Virus record (IMG/VR): IMGVR_UViG_3300025131_000247
Span: 1-31,681 of that record
Strand: one strand, 5' to 3'
DNA: 31,681 nt
DNA from: a virus
Below the pieces are notes generated by a model that did no database searches, had not been told where the DNA came from, and saw only the letters and a program-made list of their open reading frames with translations. The stretch's first letter is position 1, and each line of letters opens with the position of its first letter. Positions 7,867 to 14,613 of this stretch are shown here, piece by piece. The translations under genes and the position numbers were made by a program.

Positions 7867-7876
7867 CTATTTAATA
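7865..7876 (+). promoter_or_regulatory. AACTATTTAATA leader motif, copy 1
   Basis: The motif begins at the last two bases of the bS21 stop codon and lies 25 nt (from CTATTTA at 7867) upstream of the ATG at 7892, just before a perfect GAAGGAG site. The same core appears before other late genes. It may be a T4-late-type -10 element without a -35 box, or an RNA-level leader element. Confidence 0.45.
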
Positions 7877-7891
7877 AGAAGGAGATTTAAA

Positions 7892-8302
7892 ATGGTATTT
7901 AACCCAGGACACGGCGTTGGATTAAGAAACGTTGGCTCATATCAAATATCAGGACACCCTTATTTAACAGGATCTACGCTAGCAGCGGGCGAAGAATTTT
8001 TTGTTCGTTTTCCTTTCGTAACAAGGGACTTTACAGTGATTAATTCTGGCTCGGGTGTCGGGCCCGTGTTGCGGGTGCATTTTAACTCGACTTCATCGGA
8101 AGGCCGTGTCGTCGGTGGCCACCATTTTGTTACATTAGAATCGGATGACCAGAGCTACACCTTCCATCATAGGTGCACCGGCGTTTATATCAGCTGCGCG
8201 TCCGTTACAAATGCTGATAACGGCTTTGAAGTAATTGCAAATTTAACCGGAATTGATGCCGCTCATATGTATGACCTCACGGGCTCCGGGCTGACTGATT
8301 AA
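7892..8302 (+). CDS. Small probable virion protein (136 residues)
   Basis: The protein is not assigned to a named family. It looks all-beta (repeated short hydrophobic strands such as FFVRFPFVTRDFTVINSG and GHHFVTLESDDQSYTF) and ends in LTGSGLTD. The start has one of the best ribosome sites in the window (GAAGGAG, 7878-7884) under a leader-motif copy, so high expression is likely. It is followed after 14 nt by the long fibre gene. A small beta-sandwich protein made in quantity beside fibre genes suggests a head or fibre decoration protein, but this is inference. No catalytic residues or membrane segments are apparent. Confidence 0.85.
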   Translation: MVFNPGHGVGLRNVGSYQISGHPYLTGSTLAAGEEFFVRFPFVTRDFTVINSGSGVGPVLRVHFNSTSSEGRVVGGHHFVTLESDDQSYTFHHRCTGVYISCASVTNADNGFEVIANLTGIDAAHMYDLTGSGLTD

Positions 8303-8316
8303 GGGAACCAAACAGT

Positions 8317-10248
8317 ATGTCAGATTTTTCTTCAGGCGATAAGACAACTAAGGGCTCAACTATCGCGGCCGGCGATGCTAGCACAAGCCACCAATTTACT
8401 GGCAGTGTTTTTATAGAGGGAAGCCTCTCCGCGTCCGCGGAAGTTTCAGCCAGCGCCTTTTTTGGAGACGGCGGAGGCCTCACAAATCTTCCGGGCGGCG
8501 GTGGCGGCGGCGGCATCTCTTGGGACGGATCAACAGCAAATGGCGTTGCAACATATAAAGATGGCGATGAAGCAACTGTAGAGTCTAAGTTCACATATGA
8601 CGGCGACGGCGAAATGCTGTCTCTCACGGGCACTCTCAACCACACCGGATCCCACTATTTAAGCGGGACATTGACAATAACAGGTGTCGAATCTACACCA
8701 ATGTTAGTCATGGACGATTCAGATGCATCCGCTCAAATTGGCCGCGCCCACGTTGGCTATGTCGGCAGCTCTGATTATGCAGCATTTGCACACCAGGATA
8801 ATGCCAACACCTCCAACTATTGTATAAGTCAGCGAAGCACTGGTCAAACCGATATCAACACCAGGGCCGGCACAAACATGACTTTCAGGTATGCTTCGGC
8901 TGTTAGAATGCAACTAGACCAAAACGGCGGGGTCGCCATTGGAGCTAATTATGCCCCGGCCGCATATAAATTCGATGTATCCGGATCCGCGCGCCTGGGT
9001 ACGGATCTTGGCGGCGACGGCTATTCTGCTGACAAACTTTTTATTACCGGCGCGATTATCCAAACAGGAAGCACCTCGGAGTTTCACATACCAGGCGGCC
9101 GCGACGGCGCGTGGGTCATCTCCGGAAGCGGGGACACCGGGCAGGGCGACCCGGCAAATGGCCTCTATTTTGGTGTTAACACAGCTATTAAAAACGTGCG
9201 ACTACCGGCTGGCGCCATTATTGATCTCAATAAAAAGCTTTGGTTTGGCACAGGAAGCCTCCTTAGCGACCAAGAAAGTGGGGTAGGTGATACCTCTATT
9301 CACTACGCCGCTGGGCAAGCTCAACTTGTAATTTCAGGATCCGACAACGGCGTACAAATTGAGGGATCAATTTCTGCGCCCAATCTTGCTAGCGGAACGC
9401 TCGCCGGCGCCGACAGTTACGTTGGTATTAGTAACAGCAATCAATTAGTTATAGTAACTGCTTCAGCCGGCGGTGGCGGCGGAACAGCAGCCGGCTCAGA
9501 TACTCAAATTCAATTTAATGATGGCGGTAGCTCGTTCGGCGGCGCGCCCAATCTTACTTATGATAAAACTCAGTCGCGCTTTTTTGTTAGTGGGTCGACT
9601 CTCCTTACTGGGTCGGTTAGGATATCGGGTTCCGCAGCTGTAGGAGTAGCCCCGAACTATGATGGACAGGGCGCCAATGGAGTTGTATTCAGAATTGAAG
9701 GAGGCGCAGTACATCAAGACAATGGCAAATCAGCTCTTATATGTCAGATCACTGGAACCAATTCTGGTGACGCCGCCCGCATCGGTGTTGCCACAACTAG
9801 CCCAAAAGTTGCCTTAGATGTTCGCTGGTCCCCGGACCTAGACAACAACGCCGGAGGCGGTGACGTCGTTACTTTTGGTAACGATACGGGACTCCTTTCT
9901 GGCGCCATTTATTACCTAGACAGCAGCGGCCAATGGATGAGCGCGTCCGCTCACGCAACCGGCTCCGGCAATAACAGCCTATTGGCAATTGCGCTGGGCG
10001 CTAGCGCGCAAGGATCCGAATCAGACGCCGGCGGTATGTTAATCCGCGGCTGGGTTAACACTACGAGATTTAACGGCGACTTTATACCAGGCGGTGCAGT
10101 GTATATCGAGTCAGGATCCGGAGGTGGTTTCATGAGCGGCGCGGCACCCACTGCAACGGACAGTTATGCGCGCATTGTGGGTTATGCAGGCACAGATCCC
10201 AATCTCATTTATTTCAACCCCGGAACTAACTGGGTCGAGCTGAGCTAA
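8317..10248 (+). CDS. Large fibre-type virion protein (643 residues)
   Basis: The protein is Gly/Ser/Thr-rich with many short beta-repeat segments and no hydrophobic core segments, as in trimeric phage fibres. Residues 47-63 carry the FFGDGGGLTNLPGGGG block, a common repeat/linker in phage fibre proteins, and a second Gly-run leads into AAGSDTQIQFNDGGSSFGG around residue 390. The C-terminal domain (about residues 525-643) has the layout AIYYLDSSGQW ... LLAIALG ... GGMLIRGWV ... YFNPGTNWVEL, which I recognise as a recurrent fibre C-terminal domain in aquatic phages. No S74 chaperone domain is visible. The 10252 gene starts 3 nt later. It is likely used for host adsorption as a tail or head fibre; which one is not shown. 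Confidence 0.85.
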   Translation: MSDFSSGDKTTKGSTIAAGDASTSHQFTGSVFIEGSLSASAEVSASAFFGDGGGLTNLPGGGGGGGISWDGSTANGVATYKDGDEATVESKFTYDGDGEMLSLTGTLNHTGSHYLSGTLTITGVESTPMLVMDDSDASAQIGRAHVGYVGSSDYAAFAHQDNANTSNYCISQRSTGQTDINTRAGTNMTFRYASAVRMQLDQNGGVAIGANYAPAAYKFDVSGSARLGTDLGGDGYSADKLFITGAIIQTGSTSEFHIPGGRDGAWVISGSGDTGQGDPANGLYFGVNTAIKNVRLPAGAIIDLNKKLWFGTGSLLSDQESGVGDTSIHYAAGQAQLVISGSDNGVQIEGSISAPNLASGTLAGADSYVGISNSNQLVIVTASAGGGGGTAAGSDTQIQFNDGGSSFGGAPNLTYDKTQSRFFVSGSTLLTGSVRISGSAAVGVAPNYDGQGANGVVFRIEGGAVHQDNGKSALICQITGTNSGDAARIGVATTSPKVALDVRWSPDLDNNAGGGDVVTFGNDTGLLSGAIYYLDSSGQWMSASAHATGSGNNSLLAIALGASAQGSESDAGGMLIRGWVNTTRFNGDFIPGGAVYIESGSGGGFMSGAAPTATDSYARIVGYAGTDPNLIYFNPGTNWVELS

Positions 10249-10251
10249 GCC

Positions 10252-11079
10252 ATGGCCCTCGGTACTTCAAAGCCAGTTTGTTATTATCAATTCGAGAACA
10301 ACGCAAATGACACTTCAAATGCCGGAAACGGCATGGACGGTACCATGGTCGGCGGCAGCTATGAAACAGCAGAGAAAGTTCGCGGCTCTTATTCTTACAA
10401 GGGGGATCGCGATGCCCTCCCCGTTGATTGTATTCACTCATGTGGTGATTATGATGATATTTCTTTCATAAACAGCGGTGTTTTTACCATATCATATTGG
10501 ACTAAGCTCCAGTACGCCAACAGCAGTGATTATGTTATGGGCACCGATGTCGGCGGCGGCGCAAAAAATATTTTAATCGGCTGGGTGAGCAAAAAAATAA
10601 GATTTAAGCGATATGGGCACCCATCGGACACCGATGTAGATTGGTACAGTGACGTTACAACTGCCGGTAACGACACGACGGCCTTCCATCATATAGTAAT
10701 CACATGTGATGGGAGCAACATGAAATTTTATGTTGATGGCGCACTCGACTCCACCAGGGCCACCGCCGCCTGGAGCGCCGGAACGATGGGTTGCACATTA
10801 ATGCTCGGCGGCGGCCCGAATACAACCTGTTCTACTCCGTGGTCGTACAACTATCGAGGATATCTTGATGAAGTTTCTCTCTGGGACGAAACAGCCACGG
10901 CCGATGAGGTAGCTAGCCTTTATAATAGCGGAGCAGGGCTGGATTTAAGCGACGGCCTCGGTGGAGGAGGCGGACTGCCCTCGGGTCTTAAAGACGTTGG
11001 CGGAGTTTCCGGAGACAGCGTAAAAACTGTGGGGGGAATATCCGCCGCAAGCATCAAAACTATCATGGGTATTAGTTAA
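10252..11079 (+). CDS. LamG/concanavalin-A-like lectin virion protein
   Basis: This 275-residue protein is dominated by a LamG-type jelly-roll domain (residues about 5-232). It opens with VCYYQFENNANDTSNAGN and has core strands FTISYWTKL and FHHIVITCDGSNMKFYVDGAL. It closes with YRGYLDEVSLWDETATADEVASLYN, the typical ending of this fold. Such domains bind glycans. After a Gly linker it ends in two 11-residue units (GGVSGDSVKTV, GGISAASIKTI) like those at the window start. Four cysteines (C10, C61, C65 and others in strands) are unusual for a cytoplasmically made protein. Probably a receptor-binding or decoration protein on head or tail; the attachment site is unknown. The ribosome site is weak, so coupling to the fibre gene is likely. 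Confidence 0.88.
   Translation: MALGTSKPVCYYQFENNANDTSNAGNGMDGTMVGGSYETAEKVRGSYSYKGDRDALPVDCIHSCGDYDDISFINSGVFTISYWTKLQYANSSDYVMGTDVGGGAKNILIGWVSKKIRFKRYGHPSDTDVDWYSDVTTAGNDTTAFHHIVITCDGSNMKFYVDGALDSTRATAAWSAGTMGCTLMLGGGPNTTCSTPWSYNYRGYLDEVSLWDETATADEVASLYNSGAGLDLSDGLGGGGGLPSGLKDVGGVSGDSVKTVGGISAASIKTIMGIS
10999..11064 (+). repeat. Tandem 11-residue C-terminal repeat of the lectin gene
   Basis: The two in-frame 33-nt units encode GGVSGDSVKTV and GGISAASIKTI and are followed by the partial unit MGIS. Period, glycine start and the V/I-K-T/V pattern match the units at 160-225, although the genes are otherwise different. Confidence 0.75.
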
Positions 11080-11110
11080 TCAATTAATAAGGGAATTTTA
11101 TAAACAAAGA

Positions 11111-11120
11111 AACTACTTAT
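11111..11120 (+). promoter_or_regulatory. AACTACTTAT leader motif variant, copy 2
   Basis: A one-mismatch form of the AACTATTTAT motif lies in the 75-nt gap before the scaffold gene, 42 nt upstream (from CTACTTA at 11113) of the ATG at 11155. A strong GAAGGAG site (11141-11147) follows. The variant is weaker evidence than the exact copies. Confidence 0.3.
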
Positions 11121-11154
11121 TGTGATGAGATACCTGTAACGAAGGAGAAGATTT

Positions 11155-12453
11155 ATGTCTAGCATGCTCGAAGAAGCCATTATCGATGCCGAGGCTTTAA
11201 AAGAAGCGGCCAAAAAGAGTGCCGAAGAGAAAATTATTGAACATTTTTCTAAGGACATTAAGGAGGCAGTTGATTTAATTTTAGAGCAAGACCCTACGAT
11301 GGATCCCACAATGGCACCTGCACCGGGCCTAGGTGCTTCCATGGCGCCCACCGACCCGTTCGCCGCGGAGCCCACAATGCCCGGAACGGCCGTCCCTGAT
11401 CCTGGATTAATTGACATCGAATCAGATACTCAAGTAACGGATGCAACCAAGTTTGTTGTAGATCAAGCTCCTTATGCTGCCACCACGTCTGACAAAGACT
11501 TCGTCAGTATCGACCTGAACAGACTGGAAGAAGCAATGGGGGGCATCCTGCAGGAAACAGGCCCGGAATGGGAAGCTGGCCGCGCCGAGTGTGACCGCCT
11601 AGGCGGCGGCGAAGCCGCGGTAAAAGACTGCAAGGGCGAGTGTGGAGAGCAAGCATTCGAGGAAGCGACAAGCTTCGATATCGACGAGAATCTCCTCTTA
11701 GAAGATGATGATATATTAGAAGAATCCGGCGCCGTCTGCGACGATGACGATGACGAAGGCGCCGACGAAGACGACGATGAGCCTGCACCTGGAAAGAGAA
11801 ATCCTCGGGATAATATGGGCGGCGGCCATGGCGACTACAAGACCGCAGCCGAGTTCCCCAATTATCCCTATAAAGAAAGCGTCGAAAGAATAGTTGAGGA
11901 TCTTGAAGATGACGAAACTTTGGAAGAAATGATACGCAACATCCTCGCAGAAGACTCTGAGGAGCTAGAAGACGTAAAGCTGGAGGAGGCCCGCGCGCCC
12001 CAACGACGGCCAAAGACGGCCGCGCCTACAAAGAAGAATGCCAAGCTGCTTAAAGAACACAAACAATTAAATGAAAAAGTAAAACTTTTAGAACAGAAAC
12101 TAAATAAATACCAAGAGGTTTTTCCCCAATTGAAACACCAGTTGGAGGAAAGTAATCTGCACAATGCCAGATTACATTATCAAAATCGCGTTTTAAATAG
12201 CGACTCGTTGAATGAGCGGCAAAAAGATAGACTTGTCGAGACTATTTCGAAAGCGAAGACAGTTGAAGAAGCAAAAATTATATACGAAACTCTTCAAAGT
12301 GCAGTGGGTGCCAGTGCGTTTAAGCATAAGCCAAAATCACTGAACGAAGTTGTGACAAAACGTTCTTCAGCCTTTATGCCTCGTAAAGAGGAAAAGAGGG
12401 GCGACCCTCTTGCAGCAAGAATGAAAGCTCTTGCTGGGATAACTGATAAATAA
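11155..12453 (+). CDS. gp22: Prohead scaffold/core protein (T4 gp22-like position)
   Basis: This 432-residue acidic protein lies directly upstream of the major capsid gene, where T4 has gene 22. Residues 1-45 are helical; 46-110 are Pro/Met/Ala-rich; 120-280 are very acidic, with an Asp run at 196-200. Residues about 294-340 form a Lys/Glu/Leu coiled coil (KLLKEHKQLNEKVKLLEQK), and 345-432 are a helical tail ending in MKALAGITDK. Multiple L-x-E tripeptides (for example in the 250-278 region) suit gp21 cleavage. Four cysteines at 146, 159, 163 and 195 are odd for a scaffold. T4 gp22 is much shorter (269), so the middle looks expanded. The role comes from position, composition and the coiled coil, since scaffolds diverge quickly. 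Confidence 0.82.
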   Translation: MSSMLEEAIIDAEALKEAAKKSAEEKIIEHFSKDIKEAVDLILEQDPTMDPTMAPAPGLGASMAPTDPFAAEPTMPGTAVPDPGLIDIESDTQVTDATKFVVDQAPYAATTSDKDFVSIDLNRLEEAMGGILQETGPEWEAGRAECDRLGGGEAAVKDCKGECGEQAFEEATSFDIDENLLLEDDDILEESGAVCDDDDDEGADEDDDEPAPGKRNPRDNMGGGHGDYKTAAEFPNYPYKESVERIVEDLEDDETLEEMIRNILAEDSEELEDVKLEEARAPQRRPKTAAPTKKNAKLLKEHKQLNEKVKLLEQKLNKYQEVFPQLKHQLEESNLHNARLHYQNRVLNSDSLNERQKDRLVETISKAKTVEEAKIIYETLQSAVGASAFKHKPKSLNEVVTKRSSAFMPRKEEKRGDPLAARMKALAGITDK

Positions 12454-12467
12454 AGGAGAAAAATAAA

Positions 12468-14249
12468 ATGTCAGTACTTCAAAAATTAACAGAAGGGATT
12501 GTTAATCGCGATCTCAAAAAGGAAGGCGCGGCGCTGCTTGACAAGTGGAGTAAAACGGGCCTTCTTGAAGGGCTTGGAGAGGCCAATGGCAAGCATAACA
12601 TGGCGCGCCTCCTTGAAAATCAGGCCAAGGAGCTTCTTCGCGAAGCTTCAACGATGGCCGGCGGAGATGTTGAGGGTTTTGCAGCCGTCGCGTTCCCCAT
12701 CGTTCGTCGTGTATTCGGTGGCCTGGTTGCTAACGAAATTGTTTCGGTCCAGCCGATGAGTTTGCCTTCCGGGCTTATTTTCTTTATGGATTTCACATTT
12801 AATGAAACTCGATTGGGCGCTACTGCCAATGCATCGCTTTACGGCGGTGGGCGTGTAGGCCAAGAAATTACCGGCGGTGTTACTTTGTCGGGCCTTAACG
12901 AAGAAACAAGTTTTTATAGCCTTAACAATGGATATTCGTCTCCAAGCGGAAGCGCTAACGTGACGCAAACATATGCTGCCTCCGGTACTTGGGGCGCGAA
13001 TGGAGCGGTCAAGGACGGCGGCTCCCTGACGTTGGCGGAGATCAACGATGTTTTGCGCTATGATCCATCATTTGTTTCGGGTACAACCCAGTTTGCAATT
13101 GCTACGGTTAATCTTACTGGAACGGCCAACCGGCTCGACCAGTTTAGTATGGAAAACCTCATTGCCCTCGTGGCAACGGACGGCACTGCGCAAGGGACAT
13201 ACCAAGCGTCGCCAGCCATTAACCAAGTTCGTCGTTTGACGCAACTATCCGGTACTAACAAGCAAGATAGAACCGTTTTTGTTGTGGCCACAGCGACAGA
13301 CCATGGCGGCACCGGCGCAGCGAAATTTGATATCACAGGTACAATTGGTACAGTTAATGTTAACTATCAATTCCCGATGACGGATGATTTCGCAGGTACA
13401 CCGGCCGCAGGCACAACCAATGCTATTGGTGCTGTAGTTGGCCAAGACGCCTGGGGATTGGAAAATAATACCAATATCCCCGAAATCGACCTTAAGGTTG
13501 ATTCGGTGTCTGTCACCGCGCTCACCAAAAAGTTGAAAGCTAAGTGGACTCCCGAACTTGGTCAGGATCTTAATGCCTACCATAACTTGGATGCTGAAGT
13601 TGAACTTACGTCGATTCTTTCAGAGCAAATTGCTCTTGAAATCGACCGAGAGATCATGGAAGATCTTATCAAAGGCGCAACGGCTTCTACTTATTACTGG
13701 TCGCGTTCACCAGGCCTCTTTGTAGAAAGAGATACGGGCGTAGAAGTGGGTGCTTCATCGAAAGCCCCAGACTTCACCGGTACTGTTTCTGAGTGGTATG
13801 AAACTCTTATTGAAACCCTCAATGACGTTTCCGCCCAGATTCACCGTAAGACGCTACGTGGTGGGGCCAACTTTGTTGTTACCTCCCCAGAAGTAGCCAA
13901 CATCCTTGAATTCACGGCCGGCTTCCGCGCAAGCGTTACCGCCGATGACAACAAAGGTGTTGCAGGTGCCGAAAAGGTTGGTAGCCTTAGTAAGAAATTC
14001 GACATTTATGTCGATCCTTACTTCCCGCGCAACCTGTGCTTGGTTGGCCGTAAGGGCAATAGCTTCCTTGAAAGTGGCTATGTATATGCTCCTTATGTGC
14101 CGTTGCAAGTTACTCCCACAATCTTCGGTATTGAAGACTTCGTGCCCCGCAAGGGTGTCATGACTCGATATGCCAAGAAGATGGTTCGTCCCGATATGTA
14201 CGGCTTAGTCGTCGTTCGCGGACTGCTTGGTGAGAGTGGCACTAGCTAA
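12468..14249 (+). CDS. gp23: Major capsid protein (T4 gp23-like)
   Basis: This 593-residue protein is the main head shell subunit. The N-terminal region KHNMARLLENQAKELLREAS and the following FAAVAFPIVRRVFGGLVANEIVS are typical of the gp23 family, as is the C-terminal RPDMYGLVVVRGLLGE. L57-R58-E59 followed by A60 fits the gp21 cleavage rule (L/I-x-E) and lies close to the T4 propeptide boundary (after residue 65). T4 gp23 is 521 residues, so some surface loops are longer here. An AAAGGAG ribosome site precedes the ATG. The gene is followed by the only strong intrinsic terminator seen, consistent with very high expression isolated from downstream genes. Confidence 0.97.
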   Translation: MSVLQKLTEGIVNRDLKKEGAALLDKWSKTGLLEGLGEANGKHNMARLLENQAKELLREASTMAGGDVEGFAAVAFPIVRRVFGGLVANEIVSVQPMSLPSGLIFFMDFTFNETRLGATANASLYGGGRVGQEITGGVTLSGLNEETSFYSLNNGYSSPSGSANVTQTYAASGTWGANGAVKDGGSLTLAEINDVLRYDPSFVSGTTQFAIATVNLTGTANRLDQFSMENLIALVATDGTAQGTYQASPAINQVRRLTQLSGTNKQDRTVFVVATATDHGGTGAAKFDITGTIGTVNVNYQFPMTDDFAGTPAAGTTNAIGAVVGQDAWGLENNTNIPEIDLKVDSVSVTALTKKLKAKWTPELGQDLNAYHNLDAEVELTSILSEQIALEIDREIMEDLIKGATASTYYWSRSPGLFVERDTGVEVGASSKAPDFTGTVSEWYETLIETLNDVSAQIHRKTLRGGANFVVTSPEVANILEFTAGFRASVTADDNKGVAGAEKVGSLSKKFDIYVDPYFPRNLCLVGRKGNSFLESGYVYAPYVPLQVTPTIFGIEDFVPRKGVMTRYAKKMVRPDMYGLVVVRGLLGESGTS

Positions 14250-14280
14250 GCCATAGCATAGATTTTTAATCTAGCTTAAA

Positions 14281-14308
14281 GCCTCCACCCCCGGGTGGAG
14301 GCTTTTTT
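14281..14308 (+). terminator. Strong intrinsic terminator after the capsid gene
   Basis: GCCTCCACCC (14281-14290) pairs perfectly with GGGTGGAGGC (14293-14302); with a realistic loop the stem is about 8-9 bp and very G+C-rich. Six T residues (14303-14308) follow, then A and more T. It lies 31 nt after the capsid stop codon. Confidence 0.93.
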
Positions 14309-14352
14309 ATTTTAAAAAAGTGAATATGTCAAATTTTTACGCGGTCAATTTT

Positions 14353-14386
14353 TTGAAATTTTGACTTTTACCAACTATTTAATATA
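14353..14386 (+). promoter_or_regulatory. Promoter-like region with AACTATTTAATATA motif, copy 3
   Basis: The motif AACTATTTA is at 14373-14381, 25 nt (from CTATTTA at 14375) before the ATG at 14400. This copy alone has a sigma70-like hexamer TTGAAA (14353-14358) 17 bp before TATTTA (14376-14381). An overlapping alternative is TTGACT (14361-14366) with TATAAA (14383-14388). A new transcript here makes sense just after a strong terminator. The start site would fall in or beside the ribosome site, which is awkward. Confidence 0.5.
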
Positions 14387-14399
14387 AAGGAGATTTATT

Positions 14400-14549
14400 A
14401 TGGGCAAAGTATGGAAAAGATTATGGCTACGGCGGAAGGCCGCGGCCAAGGAAACAACACAGGAAACTGCAGAAGCTGTAGAAGAAGTGGCGAAGAAAAC
14501 GAAAAAAAAGAAAAAGAGCCCCTTCTGGAAAAAGAAGAAAGAAGATTAA
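14400..14549 (+). CDS. 49-residue highly basic small protein downstream of the capsid gene
   Basis: The frame runs from ATG 14400 to TAA 14547-14549, with an AAAGGAG site (14386-14392) spaced 7 nt. The peptide starts MGKVWKRLWLRRKAAAKE, has an Ala/Glu helical centre (ETAEAVEEVAKK) and ends in a Lys-rich tract with PFWKKKKED. The tryptophan- and arginine-rich start looks amphipathic. A frame at 14411-14596 overlaps it but lacks a ribosome site and has unlikely composition. I recall short basic proteins of this kind near the capsid gene in marine T4-like phages, but cannot assign a function. The strong ribosome site and a dedicated leader motif argue that it is expressed. Confidence 0.75.
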   Translation: MGKVWKRLWLRRKAAAKETTQETAEAVEEVAKKTKKKKKSPFWKKKKED

Positions 14550-14584
14550 TACACCCCCTCTCCGAAGCTTTTTCTAATCTCCCC

Positions 14585-14595
14585 AACTATTTATA
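14585..14595 (+). promoter_or_regulatory. AACTATTTATA leader motif, copy 4
   Basis: This exact copy of the motif is in the 64-nt gap before the gp13-like gene, 27 nt (from CTATTTA at 14587) upstream of the ATG at 14614. GAAGGAG (14598-14604) begins 3 nt after it. No -35-like hexamer is seen. Confidence 0.45.
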
Positions 14596-14613
14596 GTGAA
14601 GGAGCAACAATGA

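Noticed and set aside
8939-9286. A 115-codon + strand frame inside the fibre gene
   Set aside because: No ribosome site, and it is nested inside a coherent fibre protein frame.
11504-12013. A 169-codon minus-strand open frame
   Set aside because: It is antisense to the acidic part of the scaffold gene; the Arg/Leu-rich product is what antisense Asp/Glu codons give.
14585-14595. Leftward T4-type late box (TATAAATA read on the minus strand)
   Set aside because: There are no minus-strand genes, and all copies of the motif share orientation toward downstream + strand genes.
14411-14596. A 61-codon + strand frame overlapping the 49-residue gene
   Set aside because: It has no ribosome site and an unlikely composition, and the frame at 14400 has a well-spaced AAAGGAG.
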